Virus record (IMG/VR): IMGVR_UViG_3300009514_000888
Location: 1-64,000 of that record
Length of the DNA stretch: 64,000 bases
From: a virus
Reading direction: 5' to 3' (one strand)
The notes under the pieces were generated by a model. That model saw only the letters and a list, made by a program, of their open reading frames with translations. It was not told where the DNA came from and ran no database searches. Shown in pieces: positions 39,103-48,383 of this stretch (positions within the stretch are counted from its first letter, which is position 1; every line of letters starts with the position of its first letter). A program made the translations under genes and the position numbers.

Positions 39103-39154
39103 ACTCTGGGTGTCGATATAAAGTTTTTAAGTTCGTTAAGACGAACCATAATTT

Positions 39155-39466
39155 GTGATAGACAAGCAATTGCAAAGCCTCGCCGTAGATTGGGCAGACA
39201 AGGTGTTCCAGGATATCTATACAGCTTGCCATAGCCCTGAGCATGTTCTTTACGGCGAATCTCTTAAGATGTACAAGATACTAAGCGACTGGGGTTGGTT
39301 TGAGTTATGTCCGATAGAGGAGGATCAGGGCGAGGCGGTTACTCGTCAATGGTTGGCTATGAACAAATATGCGAAACTTGAATGGGCAAAGCGACACCCA
39401 GGAGCCGACAAGAAAATAAAGCCCAGCAAATGGGACATTGTAACTGGCCGGGCGAAGAGGAAATGA
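39155..39466 (+). CDS. Unrecognised protein
   Basis: A 103-residue basic, helical protein from GTG 39155. Several Trp residues and a Lys-rich C-terminus (KKIKPSKWDIVTGRAKRK). No recognised family. It ends one base before the membrane-protein ATG. Confidence 0.5.
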   Translation: MIDKQLQSLAVDWADKVFQDIYTACHSPEHVLYGESLKMYKILSDWGWFELCPIEEDQGEAVTRQWLAMNKYAKLEWAKRHPGADKKIKPSKWDIVTGRAKRK

Positions 39467-39467
39467 T

Positions 39468-39815
39468 ATGCTGATTTACCTGATTATAGCCGTATTGTCC
39501 GCCTGTGGCTTATCGATTTTGGTGGTAGAGAAGGGCAACGACTATCCTATCCGCTTCGTTGTTCAACCTTTGCGGATGTTGCTGGAAGCAGTTCACGAGA
39601 AGACGGGGGGAGTCTTTGATTGCGGAGTATGTTTTTCGTTTTGGGCGGCATTGTTGTGTGATTGGTTGTTGTATTATGTTTTTACAGATCAGGTCTATTT
39701 TTTGTGGCCCATATCGGGCTTAGTAGCGGTATTTGTGATGTGGCTGGTTTATGAAATTCTGAATGCGTTTGACCCTCTAATGGGGGAGGATTCGGACGAG
39801 GAAGTTGGTATATAG
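39468..39815 (+). CDS. Membrane protein (DUF1360-like)
   Basis: A 115-residue protein with three hydrophobic segments and a conserved VFDCGVCFSFWAALLCDW near 48-65 with two cysteines; this pattern resembles DUF1360 phage/bacterial membrane proteins. GAGGAAATG gives a ribosome-binding site. Function unknown. TAG stop. Confidence 0.55.
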   Translation: MLIYLIIAVLSACGLSILVVEKGNDYPIRFVVQPLRMLLEAVHEKTGGVFDCGVCFSFWAALLCDWLLYYVFTDQVYFLWPISGLVAVFVMWLVYEILNAFDPLMGEDSDEEVGI

Positions 39816-39846
39816 ATGATAGGAGAAGGTAGAGAGATTACCGTGC

Positions 39847-40551
39847 ATGAGCTTGTCATCTTTATTTTCGCGCGAGCATTACGAATCCTGGACACTAAGA
39901 GTTGCATCTAGCCTTGACGAAGTTTACAGTGCTTGGAGGTTGGTATACCGCGAATATCGCTCATTTGGGTTTCTGCATGAGAACAAATATAAGATTGTTG
40001 TTCCTCGGCATTTCAATCATGATTCGTTGGTCATACTGACCAGTATCTACCACGTAGCCATCTCAACATTAACTTGTTCTCTGGATAGCGAACATGGCTT
40101 GACTTTGGACACAGTCTTCCGGGATCAGATAGATCAACTACGAGATGACGGGAGGCATGTCGCAGAAATAGGGATGTTTGCTAGTGTTCGGGGGCATGAG
40201 GCTTATCGGTCCTTGGCCAGAGACTTGCTGGAAATGATGCGCTACTCGTACTATTACTTACGATACCAAAAAATAGATGATATTGTGGTTGGAGTTCACC
40301 CAGACCATGTATCATTTTATAAGGATGTATTTGGTCTGGACATATTTAGCGATGAGAGATCGTATGCCAGATATAGCAACAATCCTGTGGTTTTGATGAG
40401 AGCTGGGCTTCAAAACTGGTCTAAAAAAGATCATCCTGTAGTTAGATACTACGGCGACAATCGCATTCCTGAGTTACAATTCAAACATCGATATGACTTC
40501 AATCCAGTAGAGGTTCGCGATTCCGCCATAGGAAAATTCCTGGACTCTTAG
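39847..40551 (+). CDS. FeeM-like N-acyl amino acid synthase (GNAT fold)
   Basis: A 234-residue protein of the FeeM/N-acyl amino acid synthase type within the GNAT superfamily. Features: SLDEVYSAWRLVYREYRSFGF near 22-42, an EHGLTLDTVFRDQIDQLRD stretch near 94, VAEIGMFASV near 117 (the acyl-ACP-binding strand) and VVGVHPDHVSFYKDVFGL near 158. These enzymes link long-chain fatty acyl groups from acyl-ACP to amino acids. The product here is unknown. Ends with TAG. Confidence 0.65.
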   Translation: MSLSSLFSREHYESWTLRVASSLDEVYSAWRLVYREYRSFGFLHENKYKIVVPRHFNHDSLVILTSIYHVAISTLTCSLDSEHGLTLDTVFRDQIDQLRDDGRHVAEIGMFASVRGHEAYRSLARDLLEMMRYSYYYLRYQKIDDIVVGVHPDHVSFYKDVFGLDIFSDERSYARYSNNPVVLMRAGLQNWSKKDHPVVRYYGDNRIPELQFKHRYDFNPVEVRDSAIGKFLDS

Positions 40552-40585
40552 TATTAAAAGCATATCTATCGCAGGAGATTGACTA

Positions 40586-41551
40586 ATGGCTCGAAACCAG
40601 AATATGATCCTTGTAGCGTGGGCGATGCTTACAACCTCCCTGGTTGTTGTCGCTTGCACAAAAGACATGACTATTGGCGGTCCATTCGTGGATCACAATG
40701 TCCATGATAGGATTGAGAAGGTGCATGATAATCTCACCAATGCCAATGACAAGGTGAGTGAGGCGTCCAGCCATATCAAGGATGACGCTGACGCCATCAA
40801 GGATGAGGCAAACCAGGCTAGAAACAAGTTGACTCCAGAGGCCAAGCCCTCTGTGCAGCCTCATCTCGAGAACATCGTGCATAGCGCAGACCGCATCAGG
40901 GACAAGACCAAGCTGCTGGAAGAAGCGATGATTTTGTTGACGCTGGCGGATGAGGAATTACTGGAAGCCGCCGACCGCATTAAAAAGATGGAGGCGGAAG
41001 CTAAGGATGCTTATGCTGCGCGCATAGCCGCAGAGAAGGACAGGGACGAGGCATTGCAGAGAGAGAAAGAGGCGACCGGCAAGATGATCCGTTGGCTTAT
41101 TGTCATATGTATTATTGGCGTTGGGCTGGCCTTGCCTGTCGGCATATTTGGCAGTCCCTATGTTGGACTGCTCCTGGGAGCCGCCTCTATTGGCACGCTG
41201 GTTATCGCCATTACAGTCAGTCAATACTTCGACTACATCGCGATAGGCGGGTTGGTCGTCATTGGTTTGGCAGCCGCTATGGTCGCCTATAAACTGTTTG
41301 TGAGGGATAAGGCCGTCAAGGAGATCGTTCAGACGACGGAGATCGCCAAGCAGGGTATGGGCGAACAGGAGCGTCGCCGCGTTTTTGGATACAAGGCATC
41401 GCCTGGGTTGGCGTATCAGATGCAAAGCGGCTCTACCGAAAGCCTCGTCAACAGGGTTCGTCACAGAATGAAGGGCATGTGGGAAGAAACTATTGCTGGG
41501 TCCAGGGGCAGCGAGTCTCATGGCGATACATCGAACGCTTTAGCAACTTAA
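40586..41551 (+). CDS. Lipoprotein-like coiled-coil membrane protein
   Basis: A 321-residue protein. The N-terminus is a signal with a lipobox-like VVVACT (Cys at 24). Then a long coiled coil (40-165) rich in Asp, Lys and Ala, three transmembrane helices (about 168-245) and a cytosolic tail. The layout could bridge envelope layers; a spanin-like role is a guess. CAGGAGATTG upstream of the ATG. Confidence 0.6.
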   Translation: MARNQNMILVAWAMLTTSLVVVACTKDMTIGGPFVDHNVHDRIEKVHDNLTNANDKVSEASSHIKDDADAIKDEANQARNKLTPEAKPSVQPHLENIVHSADRIRDKTKLLEEAMILLTLADEELLEAADRIKKMEAEAKDAYAARIAAEKDRDEALQREKEATGKMIRWLIVICIIGVGLALPVGIFGSPYVGLLLGAASIGTLVIAITVSQYFDYIAIGGLVVIGLAAAMVAYKLFVRDKAVKEIVQTTEIAKQGMGEQERRRVFGYKASPGLAYQMQSGSTESLVNRVRHRMKGMWEETIAGSRGSESHGDTSNALAT

Positions 41552-41877
41552 TTATTATTCGCGTTTTCGTTCTTGATATGCTGGGTTATTCTTTCGGCTA
41601 TGCTTTTCGCCATTGATAGGGGAATACTTCCACGGGCTAGGTCACTTAATGTTTCGTCGTGATCGTCGGATATTTTGTGAACGCAAAATGGGCAGCAGCA
41701 ATGGATTTTGCTGACTTCCGGGTATGTCTTGGCGATATGATCTAGTACGTCTGTCCCCAGCCATACTTTTTTCTTGCAGTAATGGCAATGTTTTTGAACG
41801 GCCTTGGGGTTATACGGAACTGGCAAATCCTGCACCCGCACCACCATAACATATGCTGTATCGTTATCCTTTTGCAT
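41548..41877 (-). CDS. Zinc-binding protein, minus strand
   Basis: A minus-strand frame of 109 residues (ATG 41877; GTG 41928 is possible). Cysteines in KHCHYCKKKVWLG near 33 and HCCCPFCVHKI near 60 suggest a zinc knuckle or treble-clef. Followed by a DDHDETLSDLARG helix. It faces the + strand genes on both sides. Codon pattern fits coding on this strand better than on the other. Confidence 0.5.
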   Translation of the reverse strand: MQKDNDTAYVMVVRVQDLPVPYNPKAVQKHCHYCKKKVWLGTDVLDHIAKTYPEVSKIHCCCPFCVHKISDDHDETLSDLARGSIPLSMAKSIAERITQHIKNENANNN

Positions 41878-42014
41878 ACCAGAGAATATCGTTCCTGTAA
41901 AAACACTGGAGAAAGTGAAGGTCGTCACTTTTTTAGACGATCAAGTGATAAAGAGGAGTATATCTCATTTTCGGGGAAAGAGTAGGGCCGCAAACTTTGT
42001 ATAAGGAGGAACTA

Positions 42015-42842
42015 ATGGGTTGTAGACAGTTGGACGAGGAGGCGTTGAATTGCCTCTGGAAGAGCTACCGGAAGAAGAAGGACAAAAAGAAAAAACAAAC
42101 ACTTGTAGAGCATTACTTTCCTTTTGTTCAGAAAATCGCTTACCGATTGGCAAAGAAGATCAATTGGCAAGTAGAGCCAGATGCCTTATCCAGCTTCGGA
42201 GTTGATGGGTTGTATCGGGCCATTGATGGTTATCGCCCTTCCCGTGGCGTTCGTTTCGAATCCTACGCCAATAGACGTATCCGAGGCGCAATGATAGACG
42301 GACTCCGTCGAGAGGATATGGTGCCTCGTAGCGTTCGTATCTTAGGCGAGAGGTTTGAAAGACATAAGCAGAAAATACAGAACCATCTTGGACGAAAAGT
42401 ATCCGATGTGGAAGCGTCAGACTTGTTGGGTATGGACGAATCCTACTTTCAAAGGAACTACCGCAAGTTTCTTCCTTCGGCATTTTCCAGTTTGGAAACA
42501 GGACTTGAAACTGACCAGGAAGAGTTCAAAGAGGACTGCAATATCGTCCTCAAAGACGAGAGTGATCCTCCAGGCAATCCTGCGGTTCGTAAAGAGTTCT
42601 TCAATAAACTGATGGGAGATGGATTCTCGCCTATTGAACGACGCATCGTTTGGCTCTATTACTACGAAGGGCTGACAATGGATCGCGTGTCTAAGCGAAT
42701 CAAATTATCCGAGTCTCGCGTGAGCCAGATGCACAAAGCCATGCTCCCGCGTTTGGCCGATAAGATTAAGAGAAACCCTGAATATTTTGGGGACATACAC
42801 TCTTTTATCGGCTATAGTGGCAAGGCTGGCGCGATTCGGTGA
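42015..42842 (+). CDS. Sigma-28-type RNA polymerase sigma factor
   Basis: A 275-residue sigma-70-family protein closest to FliA/WhiG. Region 2 is clear: LVEHYFPFVQKIAYRLA (about 30-46), SSFGVDGLYRAIDGYRPSRG and FESYANRRIRGAMIDGLRRE (about 80-100). Regions 3 and 4 follow, with an MDRVSKRIKLSESRVSQMH helix-turn-helix near 225. ATG 42015 has AAGGAGG upstream. It could direct host polymerase to a set of phage promoters. Confidence 0.9.
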   Translation: MGCRQLDEEALNCLWKSYRKKKDKKKKQTLVEHYFPFVQKIAYRLAKKINWQVEPDALSSFGVDGLYRAIDGYRPSRGVRFESYANRRIRGAMIDGLRREDMVPRSVRILGERFERHKQKIQNHLGRKVSDVEASDLLGMDESYFQRNYRKFLPSAFSSLETGLETDQEEFKEDCNIVLKDESDPPGNPAVRKEFFNKLMGDGFSPIERRIVWLYYYEGLTMDRVSKRIKLSESRVSQMHKAMLPRLADKIKRNPEYFGDIHSFIGYSGKAGAIR

Positions 42843-42875
42843 TTCTCCGGAAAACTCGCAATTTGCGTCATATAG

Positions 42876-43439
42876 GTGGAAGCGGGCGATTACCGCGCTA
42901 TAGATATGATTGAGGCGAGAGTTGGAGACATTGCGTATCCCAAGTCGGTGGCTGTAGTTACACCTGCCAATGGATGCGGGATTATGTCGCGGGGCGTCGC
43001 AGCAATTTTGAGCGATGTCCGGCATGGCGGCAAAACGCTGGAACAGCAGGGCAAGGCTCTGGTGGCGAAGCGGGAGAAGCCGTTCGCGGCAGGCGAGATG
43101 TTTTTTACGGGGCCTGGAAGGCTCAGGCGACGCGGTGTGCAGCGTGTGTATCATGCTGTGTTGCAGGAGTTCCCAGGAGGATACACGAGCTTGCATTGGG
43201 TAAATCAGGCTATGAGGGCCGTCATGAAGGCGGCGGTGGATGAGGGATACGACAGCATTACCTTGCCCGCGATTGGGGCAGGGCCAGAAAGGCTTGATCC
43301 GGTATCGGTTGCCGGACAGATGACAATTGTGGCAAAGGCGTATTCTCATCTGATAGGTATCAAGTTCATCGATGCTAACGAGGTCTTTATCAACGAGATC
43401 AAAAGTCTGATAGGCATGGAACAGGAAAGTCATGAGTAG
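42876..43439 (+). CDS. Macro-domain protein
   Basis: A 187-residue protein from GTG 42876 with TAGGTG upstream. VAVVTPANGCGIMSRGVAA (about 23-41) and SITLPAIGAGP (about 125-135) are the two ADP-ribose-binding loops of macro domains. It may bind or remove ADP-ribose, which could counter host NAD-based defence. TAG stop, overlapping the HNH gene. Confidence 0.8.
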   Translation: MEAGDYRAIDMIEARVGDIAYPKSVAVVTPANGCGIMSRGVAAILSDVRHGGKTLEQQGKALVAKREKPFAAGEMFFTGPGRLRRRGVQRVYHAVLQEFPGGYTSLHWVNQAMRAVMKAAVDEGYDSITLPAIGAGPERLDPVSVAGQMTIVAKAYSHLIGIKFIDANEVFINEIKSLIGMEQESHE

Positions 43440-44040
43440 CGTCCTAGATCATCCAGTATTGGTACTGAACAAGGGATGGCTTGCTATCCACATTGACACT
43501 GTTCGCGAAGCGATTGTGAAGGCGTGCAGCGGCGCGGCTAACATCATTCACGCGGACGGCGGCTATGCTCTTTACTCAATGGGAGAGTGGATGGAGCTGC
43601 CGGTCAATGAAGGGAATCGTTTCATTCAGGCAGGACATCAGAAAGTCCTGGCTCCGGTCATTATCGTTTTGACTGATTACAACGAGATTCCTTCGTTTGA
43701 AGTGAAGTTGACTCGTCGGAACATCATGATCCGCGATGGCTTTACCTGCCAGTATTCGGGTCGCAGACTGCGTCCTCGCGAAGCAACGCTCGATCACATT
43801 ATGCCGCGCTCTCGCGGCGGGCGTTCCACTTGGGAAAACCTGGTTTGCTCGCATCCGGACATCAACTTTCGTAAGGGTGACAAAACGCCGCAGGAAGCCG
43901 GGCTGACTTTGCGCAGAGTGCCATATAAGCCTGAATGGGGTCCGGCTTTCACGGCGACTGTTTCCAATGCGCCCAAAGAGTGGGAACCGTTTTTGACGAA
44001 ACGAGAGAAGGAACTGTTCTTTCCTCAAGCCGTCGCATGA
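43432..44040 (+). CDS. HNH endonuclease
   Basis: A 202-residue protein. A zinc or structural CQYSGRRLRP (about 105) is followed by ATLDHIMPRSRGGRSTWENL (the beta-beta-alpha HNH metal site) and CSHPDINFRKGD. The first 80 residues resemble the N-terminal domain common to free HNH nucleases (VLVLNKGWLAIHI). May be a homing nuclease or packaging-associated HNH protein. The stop overlaps the next ATG. Confidence 0.85.
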   Translation: MSSVLDHPVLVLNKGWLAIHIDTVREAIVKACSGAANIIHADGGYALYSMGEWMELPVNEGNRFIQAGHQKVLAPVIIVLTDYNEIPSFEVKLTRRNIMIRDGFTCQYSGRRLRPREATLDHIMPRSRGGRSTWENLVCSHPDINFRKGDKTPQEAGLTLRRVPYKPEWGPAFTATVSNAPKEWEPFLTKREKELFFPQAVA

Positions 44041-44732
44041 TCAGAAAACGGATCAAAAGTCAGAAAATCGGGTATCGCGGTTCAATCAAAGGCTGGAACA
44101 ACGCTTTAGCGGATGTTCCAGCCTTTATCCTTGGCAACTGTCCCTTTCTGCTTGAGCATGATCTGGGCTTGCTTCGTCATGAATTCTCGATAGGCATCAA
44201 TCGCGTATTCTACCACTTTGATCCGACCATTCTAATGTGGCAGGACCCGGAGCTGTGGTATACAGAGAAATCGAGAATTCCCAAGTTGGAAGCCATTAAG
44301 TTTTGCCGCGATAGTGCAGATGTACAGGGGAGGTTCCTGCATTTTAAGTTGACAGGCAATGGTTTTCAAATGCCAGAGAATCCATCAGTTCTTCATGGGC
44401 GTGGATCGACAGGCCCGCTGGCATTTGAACTGGCATATCTTTTAGGATGTAATCCTATTATTTTGCTTGGCATGTCTTGCCGATATTATGATGGTAAGAC
44501 GGATTTTTATGGAAAAAACCCGTCTCATAAGCCCCATACGTTGCGCAATTGTAGACGCGGACTATATTGGGTAAAGAAATGCGAAAGGCTTGGACGACGA
44601 ATCATCAATTGCTCTCCCAACAATGTGTTCGAAGAAACATTATCATTGGAACAGGCGATTGCAGAGATGGGAAAGAGGCCACCTCAGAACCGCCAAAGCC
44701 TCATCAAGCGTCTTTTGAAATCAAAAAAGTAA
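44037..44732 (+). CDS. MptE-like (DUF115) protein
   Basis: A 231-residue protein from ATG 44037, overlapping the HNH stop. AFILGNCPFLL near 22, SIGINRVFYHFDPTILMWQD (about 43-62), GSTGPLAFELAYLLG and IILLGMSC near 130 follow the 6-hydroxymethylpterin diphosphokinase MptE-like fold (DUF115), which also occurs in glycan and lipid A phosphoglycerol-type enzymes. In a phage it may act in surface-sugar chemistry. Lys-rich tail. Confidence 0.65.
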   Translation: MIRKRIKSQKIGYRGSIKGWNNALADVPAFILGNCPFLLEHDLGLLRHEFSIGINRVFYHFDPTILMWQDPELWYTEKSRIPKLEAIKFCRDSADVQGRFLHFKLTGNGFQMPENPSVLHGRGSTGPLAFELAYLLGCNPIILLGMSCRYYDGKTDFYGKNPSHKPHTLRNCRRGLYWVKKCERLGRRIINCSPNNVFEETLSLEQAIAEMGKRPPQNRQSLIKRLLKSKK

Positions 44733-44906
44733 TCAGCCGCTATCAGATGGCCTAGTGTTGGGGAAAAAAAATCACTTGCTAACGTGGCATTCCTTATCGA
44801 GTTACAAATGTGCTCACAGAAAGTTCGGTTAACTCAAAAGGAATCAAACAGCGGGAAGTGAACTAGGTCAGATATATATTCGGACCATTAGGATTAGGAG
44901 AAATCT
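44733..44906. other. Intergenic region before the ribonucleotide reductase genes
   Basis: 174 bases, AT-rich in the middle. An A8 run follows GTTGGGG; TATATAT lies at about 44871 and the region ends in GGATTAGGAG, the ribosome-binding site of nrdA. A promoter probably lies here, but I see no clear -35/-10 pair and no NrdR box that I can support. Confidence 0.4.
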
Positions 44907-47900
44907 GTGCCTGACATATCAGTAAAGAAACGAAATGGTCGTCTCGAAAAACTCAATTTAGACAAAATCAATCGTTGTGTTCAGCGCGCTTGCGATGACG
45001 TAGAGGCGGTTTCGGCGAGCGAGGTTATACTGGATGCCCAGGTGCAGCTTTATAACAAGATTACCACAACCGAAATTGATAAAGCGCTTATTTTATCCGC
45101 CAGAAGTAAAATCGAGAAAGACCCCAACTATTCCACGGTTGCCGCTCGACTACTCCTCAATACCATATACAAAGAAGTCTTTGGAGAAGGCGTCGATAGC
45201 GATGTCTTCGACATGCAATATCACAAGTCGTTCGTGACAAATCTCAAGAATTTGGTTAAAGTTGGGCGTATTGATGCAGAGCTGTTGAAATTCGACCTGA
45301 ATCGCCTTGCGAAGGCGCTGGATACGCGCAGGGATCATTTGTGGAACTATTTGGGTATCCAGACGGTCTACGACAGATACCTGTTACACATCAACGGACG
45401 GCGTATGGAGACTCCGCAGGGATTTTGGATGCGAGTTGCGATGGGACTGGCGATTAACGAAGAAGATCGGGAAACCAAGGCTATCGAATTCTATGATGCT
45501 CTATCTCGCAATTTATGCCTTTCTGGCACGCCGACATTGTTTAATAGCGGCACCGTTCATCCTCAGCTGAGTAGTTGTTATCTTTCAAGCGTTGACGACT
45601 CGATTAACGGTATTTTCGGAACGATACATAACCAAGCATGTTTGTCCAAATTTGCTGGCGGACTGGGAGTAGACTGGACTCCTATCCGCGGGACCGGCTC
45701 TTATATTCGAGGAACCAATGGCAAAAGCCAGGGCTTAGTGCCGTGGCTTAAAATCTTTAACGATACGTTGGTCGCAGTCAATCAATGCTTTGATCCTGAG
45801 ACACATGTATTTACGGGCAAGGGTATAAAGCAAATGAAAGATGTTGAGAAAGGCGATTTTATACTTTCCGGAAATGGCGAACAATGCGAAGTTGAACAGG
45901 TGATGTTTTATGAGCAGAATGATAGCATGGTCGAAATCGATGTTGAGCATTCTGTTGACAAGATGAGGGTCACTTCTGGTCATCCGCTTTTGGCTTTACG
46001 CAATGTTCCAGTAGAAGTTGAGAACGATAGGACTTATAGGAGGTTGGATAAGGGAATGATCGCGACGGAATGGGTCGAGGCAGGCGACTTGAAACAGGGC
46101 GATTATGTCGCATTCCCCATACCGCAAGAGACATTGAAGGTGGATGGATTTGCGGATGAAGATGCTTATCTGTATGGATTGATGCTAGGAGACGACCATG
46201 CCTCCATAGATCAAGACGAACGTGGAGTATCCTTTCGCCAAGATACCGCAAATGGCAGTTTGCCGTTTGATTATGATGATTTATATGACAAAGATCATAA
46301 CAAAAGAATATCTGCGAAATTCATGCACCTTCCTAGACCTCAGTCTTTGCAGATGATCAAGGGATTGCTGGATTCGGATGAAAATCTGTCTATAGGAGAC
46401 GAGATAATCTTTGGCAATGCTTCTAGATTACTAGTGGAAGGCATGAGGTATCAGCTTCTTCGTATGGGGATACCGTCTGCTGGTAATAAAAGAGAAAGAA
46501 ATTATGATCCTGAATTTCCTTGCAGCGATGGCCCAGCGGTCGCCGCGAAAGGAACGACGGTTGTTTATGATTTAAGAATTCCAGCTGTTCAGGAGATTGC
46601 AGATTTGGTAGGGTCTAAAGTGTTGACTAAGCCAAACTGGTTACGTGTTCATAACTTGATATTAAGTAGAGTGAAGTCTGTAAATCCAATGGACAAATTG
46701 CCAGTGGTAGTTGATCTGAAGATAAAACGAGATGAGACGTACGTGACCAGCTCTGGATTAGCTCATAATGGCGGTAGGCGGAAGGGGGCAGGATGCGCTT
46801 ATTTAGAGACATGGCATTGCGATCTTGAGGACTTTTTGGAGTTACGTAAAAATACCGGCGATGATCGTCGGCGTTGTCATGATATGCATATGGCCAACTG
46901 GATTCCTGATGAATTTATGCGCCGCGTTCAGGGAGATGAGCAGTGGTATCTTTTCAGCCCAAGCGACACTCCCGATCTACATGATCTATTTGGGAAAGAG
47001 TTCGATAAGGCATACAAGCTATACTGCAAGCAGGCGGATGCTGGGGAAATCCCCAGTAGGATAGTTCCCGCCAAACATCTTTGGAAGAAGATGCTACGGT
47101 CTTTATATGAAACTGGACACCCGTGGATGACCTGGAAAGACCCGTCTAACATTCGCTATCCCAATCAGCATGTGGGGACGGTTCATTCGTCTAACTTGTG
47201 TACCGAAATCCTCTTGCACACTAAGGCGACTAAGTATGGAGACACAGGCGAGGTTGAGGAAATCGGAGAGACAGCTGTGTGTAACTTAAGTAGTCTCAAC
47301 TTGGCAGCTCATATCGAAAATGGTAATATGAACTGGGATTTGCTTCAAAAAACCATTGGCACAGCAATGCGAATGCTCGATAATGTCATTGATATTAACT
47401 ACTATCCGACCAAAGAATCTCGCAAGTCCAATACGACTCATCGCCCTGTCGGACTGGGAATTATGGGCTTTCATGACATGCTTCATCTGTTGGGTATCAC
47501 TTATGATTCAAATGAGGCCGTTGAACTTTCTGGGCAGGTGCAAGAGTTTGTTTCGTACCACGCCATTTTGAACTCTAGCAAGTTGGCCAAGGAGCGCGGG
47601 ACGTACCGCACTTACGAAGGCTCGACCTGGGATCAGGGGTTGCTGCCTATCGACACTTATCGAGAGTTGATCAAATATCGTGGCAATGAAGATGCTACAA
47701 TAGTTCAACGGCTGGATTGGAGTGAAGTTAAAGATCACGTAGCGCAGCATGGTATGCGTAACTCGAATACGATGGCAATTGCTCCAACCGCTACAATTAG
47801 TTATATCGCCGGATGCTCGCAAAGTATCGAGCCAGACTTTGGCGTTCTTTACGTTTATACGACGCTATCCGGCGAATTTACAATGGCGAACCGCTTCTTC

Positions 47901-48371
47901 GCAGACGATATGAAAAGGCTAGGATTGTGGGGCAAGGACTTGATCGATGCTCTTAAGGTTGTGGATGGAGATATCGATCAACTGAACCTCCCTGAGGATA
48001 TTAAGCACAAGTATAAGTCAGCTTTTCATATGCCACCTGAGCGGCTCATCGACTGCGCTGCCGCCAGGCAACAGTGGATTGATCAGGGGCAGAGTCTTAA
48101 CCTATATGCTGATACGACCAGCATGAAGTACCTGCATGATATGTATATGTATGCCTGGCAAAAATGCCTGAAAACAACCTATTATTTGCGGGCGAAGGCA
48201 GCCAGCCGCATTGAGAAATCTACTGGCTCTAAAAATGGCAATGGGTATCTCAAGGTAAATGGCAATGGCAATGGCAATGGCCAAGAGCCGCAGGAGAACG
48301 TATTGACTGATGGCGATGTTTGTTCGACGGAATCTCGCATGCGCGGCGAGATTTGTGAAGCATGTCAATAA
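44907..48371 (+). CDS. nrdA: Class I ribonucleotide reductase alpha subunit with an intein
   Basis: An 1154-residue precursor from GTG 44907 with GGATTAGGAG upstream. Residues 1-90 form an ATP cone. The first redox Cys is in SSCYL (about 229), an intein fills residues 294-621, and after it come NLCTE (catalytic Asn, Cys and Glu), VCNLSSLN with the second redox Cys, and a C-terminal CEACQ that passes electrons. A GNGNGNG linker precedes the tail. It makes deoxynucleotides from ribonucleoside diphosphates with NrdB, the next gene. The intein site (VNQ before GGRRKG) is conserved sequence. Confidence 0.95.
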   Translation: MPDISVKKRNGRLEKLNLDKINRCVQRACDDVEAVSASEVILDAQVQLYNKITTTEIDKALILSARSKIEKDPNYSTVAARLLLNTIYKEVFGEGVDSDVFDMQYHKSFVTNLKNLVKVGRIDAELLKFDLNRLAKALDTRRDHLWNYLGIQTVYDRYLLHINGRRMETPQGFWMRVAMGLAINEEDRETKAIEFYDALSRNLCLSGTPTLFNSGTVHPQLSSCYLSSVDDSINGIFGTIHNQACLSKFAGGLGVDWTPIRGTGSYIRGTNGKSQGLVPWLKIFNDTLVAVNQCFDPETHVFTGKGIKQMKDVEKGDFILSGNGEQCEVEQVMFYEQNDSMVEIDVEHSVDKMRVTSGHPLLALRNVPVEVENDRTYRRLDKGMIATEWVEAGDLKQGDYVAFPIPQETLKVDGFADEDAYLYGLMLGDDHASIDQDERGVSFRQDTANGSLPFDYDDLYDKDHNKRISAKFMHLPRPQSLQMIKGLLDSDENLSIGDEIIFGNASRLLVEGMRYQLLRMGIPSAGNKRERNYDPEFPCSDGPAVAAKGTTVVYDLRIPAVQEIADLVGSKVLTKPNWLRVHNLILSRVKSVNPMDKLPVVVDLKIKRDETYVTSSGLAHNGGRRKGAGCAYLETWHCDLEDFLELRKNTGDDRRRCHDMHMANWIPDEFMRRVQGDEQWYLFSPSDTPDLHDLFGKEFDKAYKLYCKQADAGEIPSRIVPAKHLWKKMLRSLYETGHPWMTWKDPSNIRYPNQHVGTVHSSNLCTEILLHTKATKYGDTGEVEEIGETAVCNLSSLNLAAHIENGNMNWDLLQKTIGTAMRMLDNVIDINYYPTKESRKSNTTHRPVGLGIMGFHDMLHLLGITYDSNEAVELSGQVQEFVSYHAILNSSKLAKERGTYRTYEGSTWDQGLLPIDTYRELIKYRGNEDATIVQRLDWSEVKDHVAQHGMRNSNTMAIAPTATISYIAGCSQSIEPDFGVLYVYTTLSGEFTMANRFFADDMKRLGLWGKDLIDALKVVDGDIDQLNLPEDIKHKYKSAFHMPPERLIDCAAARQQWIDQGQSLNLYADTTSMKYLHDMYMYAWQKCLKTTYYLRAKAASRIEKSTGSKNGNGYLKVNGNGNGNGQEPQENVLTDGDVCSTESRMRGEICEACQ
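45786..46769 (+). other. Intein in NrdA with non-standard +1 Gly
   Basis: 328 residues starting Cys-Phe-Asp-Pro-Glu-Thr and ending Leu-Ala-His-Asn. VTSGHPLLAL is block B; YLYGLMLGDD and MIKGLLDSDE are the LAGLIDADG-type motifs of a homing endonuclease. The host sequence VNQ-GGRRKG is split before Gly, so the residue after the intein is Gly rather than Cys, Ser or Thr. Standard splicing needs a nucleophile there. Confidence 0.85.
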
Positions 48372-48383
48372 AAAGGGCTGGCC

